The notes beneath the pieces were generated by a model, which was given only the letters and a program-made list of their open reading frames with translations, had not been told where the DNA came from and made no database searches. Position numbers and translations under genes: made by a program. From Verrucomicrobiaceae bacterium (GTDB lineage: Bacteria; Verrucomicrobiota; Verrucomicrobiia; Verrucomicrobiales; Verrucomicrobiaceae), in assembly GCA_016713245.1 (NCBI GenBank), contig JADJPM010000001.1, positions 1,054,001 to 1,118,000 of the forward strand: a DNA stretch of 64,000 bases, in the 5' to 3' direction. This document shows positions 57,887 through 64,000 of this stretch, one piece after another; within the stretch, counting starts at the first letter, position 1, and the number at the start of each line of letters is the position of its first letter.

Positions 57887-58597
57887 TCATGCTTTCGCCA
57901 GCTTCGCCGCGAAGGCTTTGTGCGCGGCTTTGCCGAGGGATTTGTTCAAGGCGGCGAGCAGCGCGGCCGCGTTCTCCGCGAGCAGCGCCTTCACGTCGAG
58001 CACGAGACCGGGAAAGGCCTGGCTGCGGATGAGGTGCTGCTTATCCGGCAGTAGCTTGATGAAGCGGTCTTCCTCCAGCACGAACCAATCGCAAAGCTGC
58101 TCCTCAGGACGCCACACCACATATTCGAGCACACCAGCGCGGCGGTAGGCATCGAGTTTGTCATTCAAATCAAGTGAGGCACTGCTCGCCGCGATCTCCA
58201 CGACCAATTCAGGTGCTCCATGGATGTAGCCGTCCTTACCGATTCTAGCCTGCCCGCCCTTCTCGATCATGAGCAGCGCATCCGGCTGCGGGATGTTATC
58301 CGCGTCAAAACGGACGGTGGAATTGGCGGCCGCCCGGACTCCCGGTGTGCTGGCGACATAAGAGAATAACCATCCCTGAACGAGGTTGTCGGGAATGCCA
58401 TGTTGTTTTGCGCGGACGGGAGAGGCCATAAAAACGATTCCATTGATGAGTTCGGCTTTCTTCACCTCCGGCATCGCGGAGTAGCGCCGGAGGAACTCCG
58501 CCGCGCCCAGGCGGTCGCCATTATGCAACGGCGGGGGGGCGGGGATGATTTCTCTGCGGCCCCGGGCTGGCGTGGCGGCTCGACGTGCGGTGATCAT
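57887..58597 (-). CDS. Uma2-family (DUF820) putative endonuclease
   Basis: A 236-residue protein of the PD-(D/E)XK-related Uma2 family: KKAELINGIVFMASPV...HGIPDNLVQGWLFSYVAS, FDADNIPQPDALLMIEKGG, GAPELVVEIAASSASLDLNDKLDAYRRAGVLEYVVWRPEE. E in AELING, D in QPDALLMI and E-I in LVVEI are the conserved acid residues. The biological role of these proteins is unknown. The C-terminal tail (KSLGKAAHKAFAAKLAKA) is basic and helical. No partner gene is apparent. Confidence 0.88.
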   Translation of the reverse strand: MITARRAATPARGRREIIPAPPPLHNGDRLGAAEFLRRYSAMPEVKKAELINGIVFMASPVRAKQHGIPDNLVQGWLFSYVASTPGVRAAANSTVRFDADNIPQPDALLMIEKGGQARIGKDGYIHGAPELVVEIAASSASLDLNDKLDAYRRAGVLEYVVWRPEEQLCDWFVLEEDRFIKLLPDKQHLIRSQAFPGLVLDVKALLAENAAALLAALNKSLGKAAHKAFAAKLAKA

Positions 58598-58627
58598 GCC
58601 GCATCTTCCACGCGGCGGCGGGAAACG

Positions 58628-60421
58628 TCAATCAACGGACCGCTTCCACTTCGTGAGCCGGTTCACAAGTTTTTGGGCGGTGGATTCTTCGGTGAGGCCA
58701 TCGGCGAGGGTGAGTTTCTTACCGAAGGTGGTTTCAAGGCGCACGCGGTAGAAGTGAACGTTGCCGGAGCGCAAGTAGTTATCGTGCATGAACTGCACGA
58801 GGTGACGCGGCTCGAAGGTCTCCTTTTTCGAATAGAAGGGACCGACCTGGTTGATGAGAGTCAGCGTGCTGCCGCTGAGCTGCAGGCGGCGTGAGTGCAG
58901 GAGCAAATAGAACGCCAGCAGCAGGATCGCGGGCGCGGAGAGCCCCCAAACGAGCTTGAAGATGAAGGGGGCGTCTTGCGCAAAGATCATGATCATGGCG
59001 CCCATCCAGATCGTGCCGAAAAACAGCAGGAAAATCGCAACGCCTCGATTCCGGCCAGGCGGACAGGTGATGTACTCCGGAGTGCCATCCGTGGCGAAGC
59101 TCGCCTGAATGCCGCGGGCCTGGAGGCGGGCGAGGAGCTGCTCGGTGAGGTCTTCTTCGACGACAGGCTTTGCCATGGCCGTGGCTGGAGCAGCTACGCT
59201 CATTTCTTCACGTGCATCGCCAAAGACCGGCAGGGGCAGGGTCACGGGCTTGGTGCCCTCTCCGGCGATCACTTCCATGCTCCAAAGATGCTCGCTGCGC
59301 TCGTGCGAGACGCTCATGAGGGGCCCGGTGCTGGTGCCGGGCGGTTCGGAAGGCAGTTCGAGGCGCAAAGGCAGGCTGCAGCCGCGATCCTCACGCTGTG
59401 CCTCGCTCGCGGAAAGTGTTTCGGTGTGCTCCCACAGTGTCTCTTCGCTCGTGGAGGTGCTTTTGCCACTGCCGCGAGTGACTTTGCGAATCGCCCGCGT
59501 GCGCACAGAGAGCGGCAGGAGAGGACTCAGCAGCCGTGAGAAGCGCAACCGACCCTCCAGCACATCGCCTGGATGCAGCGGCCATGAGTGCGGCTCCAGG
59601 GTGACCACGCCGATCAGGCGCTTCGTCTTCATCCGACTCCACACTGCTCGAAGTGGGAAAAAGGCGATGGCGAGCGGCAAGAACGCCAGCAAGGCCATCA
59701 GCGATTCCGTGAGCACGCCGCTGACGACCACCGCCGCCGCGAGCGGAGCCTGCACGAGCATGATCCACGCCGCCACGGCCAGCAGGGCCTTCGTTCCATC
59801 CCCACTCGCGGTGACCTTCTGATCCGCCCACTCCAGTTTCCAGTTCCAAGGCTGACCCGGATACTTTTGCTGCCGTCCCATGATCTTGATCCCTTCGCGG
59901 GCCATCGCGATGCCACCCACTGCCACGAAGCCTCCCGCCAGCGGAAACAGCGTGGGAAAAAGGGACATCAGCACCATCAGGCCCCAGCGTAGATCGTTGA
60001 AGAGAATGGCTTCTCCGGGCTGGGCTGGGTTCACGAGGCAACGAAAGGTCCGGCCCTGTTCGCGGGCCATGCGCAGCTCATCGTGACGACGCTGTTGATA
60101 GTCGCCAAAGTTATCACCTCCATCCACGAGGCTCACTCGCTCGCTGCGGAAGGTGCGCCCTTGATACTCGTAGCTGTAGCTCGCCTTGGCCTCGTAGGTC
60201 GTGCTGTCATCGCCATGCGAGGCCGCCAGCTCCGCCGATTCGATGCGGCAGGGCACTTCCTCCCAAGAGCGGGCTGACCACCAGCCACCGATCGCAGGAA
60301 AATAGAGAAACAGGCCGATGCCCACGCCCGCGAAAATGAAGATGGATCCAAACAACGCCGCGCACCCTCCGCCCAAGCCTGTCGCTGCGGTGCCTGCCTG
60401 ATGGTTTGTGATCTCTGCCAT
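58628..60421 (-). CDS. Large DUF3592-containing membrane protein
   Basis: A 597-residue protein. N-terminal helix (FGSIFIFAGVGIGLFLYF), a DUF3592 domain (WEEVPCRIESAELAASHGDDSTTYEAKASYSYEYQGRTFRSERVSL...RTFRCLVNPAQPGEAIL), two hydrophobic pairs at about 155-190 and 220-260, a beta-rich middle (LHPGDVLEGRLRFSRL, CSLPLRLELPSEPPGTSTG) and another helix pair at about 465-505. Function unknown; the family is often a membrane accessory of secretion. The start at 60421 drops 12 non-conserved codons. Confidence 0.78.
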   Translation of the reverse strand: MAEITNHQAGTAATGLGGGCAALFGSIFIFAGVGIGLFLYFPAIGGWWSARSWEEVPCRIESAELAASHGDDSTTYEAKASYSYEYQGRTFRSERVSLVDGGDNFGDYQQRRHDELRMAREQGRTFRCLVNPAQPGEAILFNDLRWGLMVLMSLFPTLFPLAGGFVAVGGIAMAREGIKIMGRQQKYPGQPWNWKLEWADQKVTASGDGTKALLAVAAWIMLVQAPLAAAVVVSGVLTESLMALLAFLPLAIAFFPLRAVWSRMKTKRLIGVVTLEPHSWPLHPGDVLEGRLRFSRLLSPLLPLSVRTRAIRKVTRGSGKSTSTSEETLWEHTETLSASEAQREDRGCSLPLRLELPSEPPGTSTGPLMSVSHERSEHLWSMEVIAGEGTKPVTLPLPVFGDAREEMSVAAPATAMAKPVVEEDLTEQLLARLQARGIQASFATDGTPEYITCPPGRNRGVAIFLLFFGTIWMGAMIMIFAQDAPFIFKLVWGLSAPAILLLAFYLLLHSRRLQLSGSTLTLINQVGPFYSKKETFEPRHLVQFMHDNYLRSGNVHFYRVRLETTFGKKLTLADGLTEESTAQKLVNRLTKWKRSVD

Positions 60422-60477
60422 GCCGTGACTCTCGCACAAACCGCCTGACACACGCAAGAGCCGCGTATTCTCCGCGC

Positions 60478-61161
60478 ATGCCTCCCGCCGTGCCTGCTTT
60501 TCATCCTTGGGGAACCTCGCATCAGATCGTCCTCGCCATGGTCAGCGTCGTCCTGATCACGCTGCTCGTGCTGGCACGCACGCGTTTTGCCAGCCTCGCG
60601 GAGCGGGCGCTCGGCACGCTGCTTCTCGCGCTGTATCCCGTCGGGATGGTGGTGCATGGCCTGTGCGGATCGCTCACGGCACAGACGATGCTGCCGCTAC
60701 AATACTGTGACATTGCCACGATCGCGGGTGGGCTGGCGCTTTGGACGCGAAGGCAGTTTTGGTGTGAGATTGTCTATTTCTTTGGCATCGCCGGCACGCT
60801 GCAGGGACTGCTCACCCCGGCGCTGGTGTATGATTTTCCTGATCCACGCTTCTTCCTGTTCTTCGCGATGCATGGCGGCGTGCCGGTGACTTCGTTTTAC
60901 GTCGTCAGCGCCATGCGGCAGCGTCCGCAGGCAGGCGCGGTGCGGCGGGTGATGAGCTTTTCGCTCGGCTGGTATGCGGTGACGGCGCTGGTGAATCTCG
61001 CCCTCGGCACGAACTACGCTTTCCAATGCCAAAAGCCACCGCAGGCCAGTCTCTTCGACCATCTCGGCCCCGTTCCCTGGCACAATGTCTCGGCGATACT
61101 GCTCGGCCTTGCGATTTATTCGCTGCTGCACCTTCCTTTCGCAGGCAGCCGCAAAGGCTGA
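60478..61161 (+). CDS. YwaF-like (TIGR02206) integral membrane protein
   Basis: A 227-residue membrane protein with about 6-7 helices. The motifs LPLQYCDIATIAGGLALWTRR, IVYFFGIAGTLQGLLTPAL and FFLFFAMHGGVPVTSFYVV match the YwaF/TIGR02206 family (P-L-H-x-C-D, GTxxALLTP, HGG). Function unknown in any species I recall. It sits between a divergent DUF3592 gene and speA, 77 bases apart, so it may share the speA transcript. Confidence 0.82.
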   Translation: MPPAVPAFHPWGTSHQIVLAMVSVVLITLLVLARTRFASLAERALGTLLLALYPVGMVVHGLCGSLTAQTMLPLQYCDIATIAGGLALWTRRQFWCEIVYFFGIAGTLQGLLTPALVYDFPDPRFFLFFAMHGGVPVTSFYVVSAMRQRPQAGAVRRVMSFSLGWYAVTALVNLALGTNYAFQCQKPPQASLFDHLGPVPWHNVSAILLGLAIYSLLHLPFAGSRKG

Positions 61162-61238
61162 GATGTCGCTTTGCATTTCCCAAATCGACCTGATAATCGC
61201 CGCCCCAAATCCGAACCCGCAACGCACGCCCCACCGAA

Positions 61239-63173
<1,935 letters not shown>

Positions 63174-63194
63174 AACGCACAGGCTTACGCCTCC

Positions 63195-64000
63195 TCACGG
63201 CGGGCTCGCGTTCACTCGAAGAAAAGCGGGCGCGGGGCCTGCGGGAGCACGGGCGGCCTTCCAACGATAGCCTGCTGGCGGTGTGGGCAGGCCGCCCGGC
63301 ACGGGATGGGACTCGGCGGTGATCCAATTGGTGAGATCATGGCTGATCTGCGGCAGGTATTCGTAAACGATGACCTCGCCGGCGGTGGAGGGACGCGGTT
63401 CGTGCTCGAGGTAGATAAGGATCTGGGCACCGCCGCTGTCCTGCATCGGGAGGCTCGGTGCGGGCTTGCCGGGTGTGGCGGGATCACTGCCAAAGGCCAG
63501 TTCGGCGAAGTTGATGATGCCATCGCCATCTTCATCCTCCAGCAGGCCGGGTTTGGAGAAGCCGGTCACGGCGGCGGCATATTCCGGCATCTCTTTGATC
63601 GCGAACTCTCCTGCGAAATGCTCCGGTCCGTCCGTGCCGGGCAGCGTGAGCAGCCAGGGCACGCGGCCGCTGGTGAAGGCATCCAGCAGCGCCGGTGGCA
63701 GCTCGGGATTCTCCTGGGTGAAGACGTGCTCGCCCACCCGCCACACCGCGCCTGCATGAGGACCGGGCCTTCCGCTCATCGCGGCGGCGGAGAGACGGTT
63801 CGCGAGGCTTTTGACCAAGGTGTTGGTGAGGCGCTGCGCCAGCGTGCGGTCGCTCTCTGGCTCCGGCCACCAGCGGCTGACTTGAATCGCTGCGGTAAAA
63901 AGATGGTCCTCCACCTCGCCGCCGCTTGCGGGACCGTCAGGGCCGGGATTCGCGGCAAAGCTCAGGCGCAGACGCACAGGGACCACGCATTCGTAATTCG
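63195..64000 (-). CDS. C-terminal part of a surface protein with a calcium-type repeat (5' end outside window)
   Basis: At least 268 residues; the frame stays open to the right edge without a convincing start. VRLRLSFAANPGPDGPASGGE opens the visible part. DEDGDGIINFAELAFGSDPATPGK is a thrombospondin-3/dockerin-like calcium motif common at the ends of PVC surface proteins, followed by a typical Verrucomicrobia C-terminal domain (VIVYEYLPQISHDLTNWITAE...AFLRVNASPP). It probably belongs to a large exported adhesin, lectin or hydrolase; the enzyme part is missing. Confidence 0.75.
   Translation of the reverse strand, partial: NYECVVPVRLRLSFAANPGPDGPASGGEVEDHLFTAAIQVSRWWPEPESDRTLAQRLTNTLVKSLANRLSAAAMSGRPGPHAGAVWRVGEHVFTQENPELPPALLDAFTSGRVPWLLTLPGTDGPEHFAGEFAIKEMPEYAAAVTGFSKPGLLEDEDGDGIINFAELAFGSDPATPGKPAPSLPMQDSGGAQILIYLEHEPRPSTAGEVIVYEYLPQISHDLTNWITAESHPVPGGLPTPPAGYRWKAARAPAGPAPAFLRVNASPP

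Overview
The window is high-GC, densely coded and dominated by Verrucomicrobia-type content; a member of the Verrucomicrobiaceae (Prosthecobacter-like) is the best guess. The sharpest lineage marker is the 50-residue basic protein at 48433-48585, which matches the Verrucomicrobia/Chlamydiae small basic protein family. Four secreted sulfatases, PQQ-type beta-propellers, EF-hand proteins, a small DUF3820 protein and DUF3592 membrane proteins fit the same picture. No rRNA, tRNA, CRISPR array, transposase or phage gene was seen.

Layout. 1-4.1 kb: the 5' part of sbcD (runs off the left edge), a membrane protein, and a two-gene unit of a DUF1287 protein and a C39-like peptidase. 4.3-10.2 kb: an EF-hand esterase followed by three sulfatases, probably a polysaccharide or sulfate-ester scavenging operon. 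10.2-14.9 kb: a cystathionine gamma-synthase-like enzyme, small proteins and lpxA. 14.9-17.6 kb: an accessory patch with a decayed second lpxA tail, a ParD/ParE toxin-antitoxin pair, a decayed DUF3592 head and an Imm26-like protein. 17.6-25.5 kb: mutS, an MMPL/RND exporter, a membrane protein, an ArsR-methyltransferase fusion and a short-chain prenyl diphosphate synthase. 25.5-29.5 kb: a degenerate archaemetzincin-like protein bracketed by two copies of a copper-ATPase tail, then copA. 29.6-34.6 kb: an ECF sigma/anti-sigma pair with a downstream secreted protein, a LysM lipoprotein, a KefB-type antiporter and gene-tail remnants. 34.6-45 kb: a large palindromic repeat, an AraC regulator, a POT transporter, a fourth sulfatase, a perfect 7-bp tandem array, a RodZ-like protein, a sterol-desaturase/serpin pair and a lactate permease. 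45-52.4 kb: two PQQ propellers around RluB-like, small basic protein, SAICAR-synthetase-like and MetE-like genes. 52.4-57.3 kb: the most unusual unit, a 1205-residue FHA / coiled-coil / membrane-anchored peptide-binding fusion translationally coupled to a stand-alone DppB/C-like permease. 57.2-64 kb: an EF-hand membrane protein, a Uma2 protein, a DUF3592 protein, a YwaF-like protein, speA and the C-terminal part of a surface protein.

Two themes recur. First, short structured repeats have entered coding sequences without breaking frame: a REPIN-like hairpin in sbcD, a 68-bp palindrome in mutS, an insert in a sulfatase signal peptide. Other microrepeats supply start codons, stop codons and signal-peptide cores. 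Second, decayed 3' ends of paralogues (lpxA, copA, possibly sbcD) lie beside accessory genes, as if duplication or integration events left gene-tail scars. All functional calls rest on reading the sequence and remembered family motifs; no database search was run.
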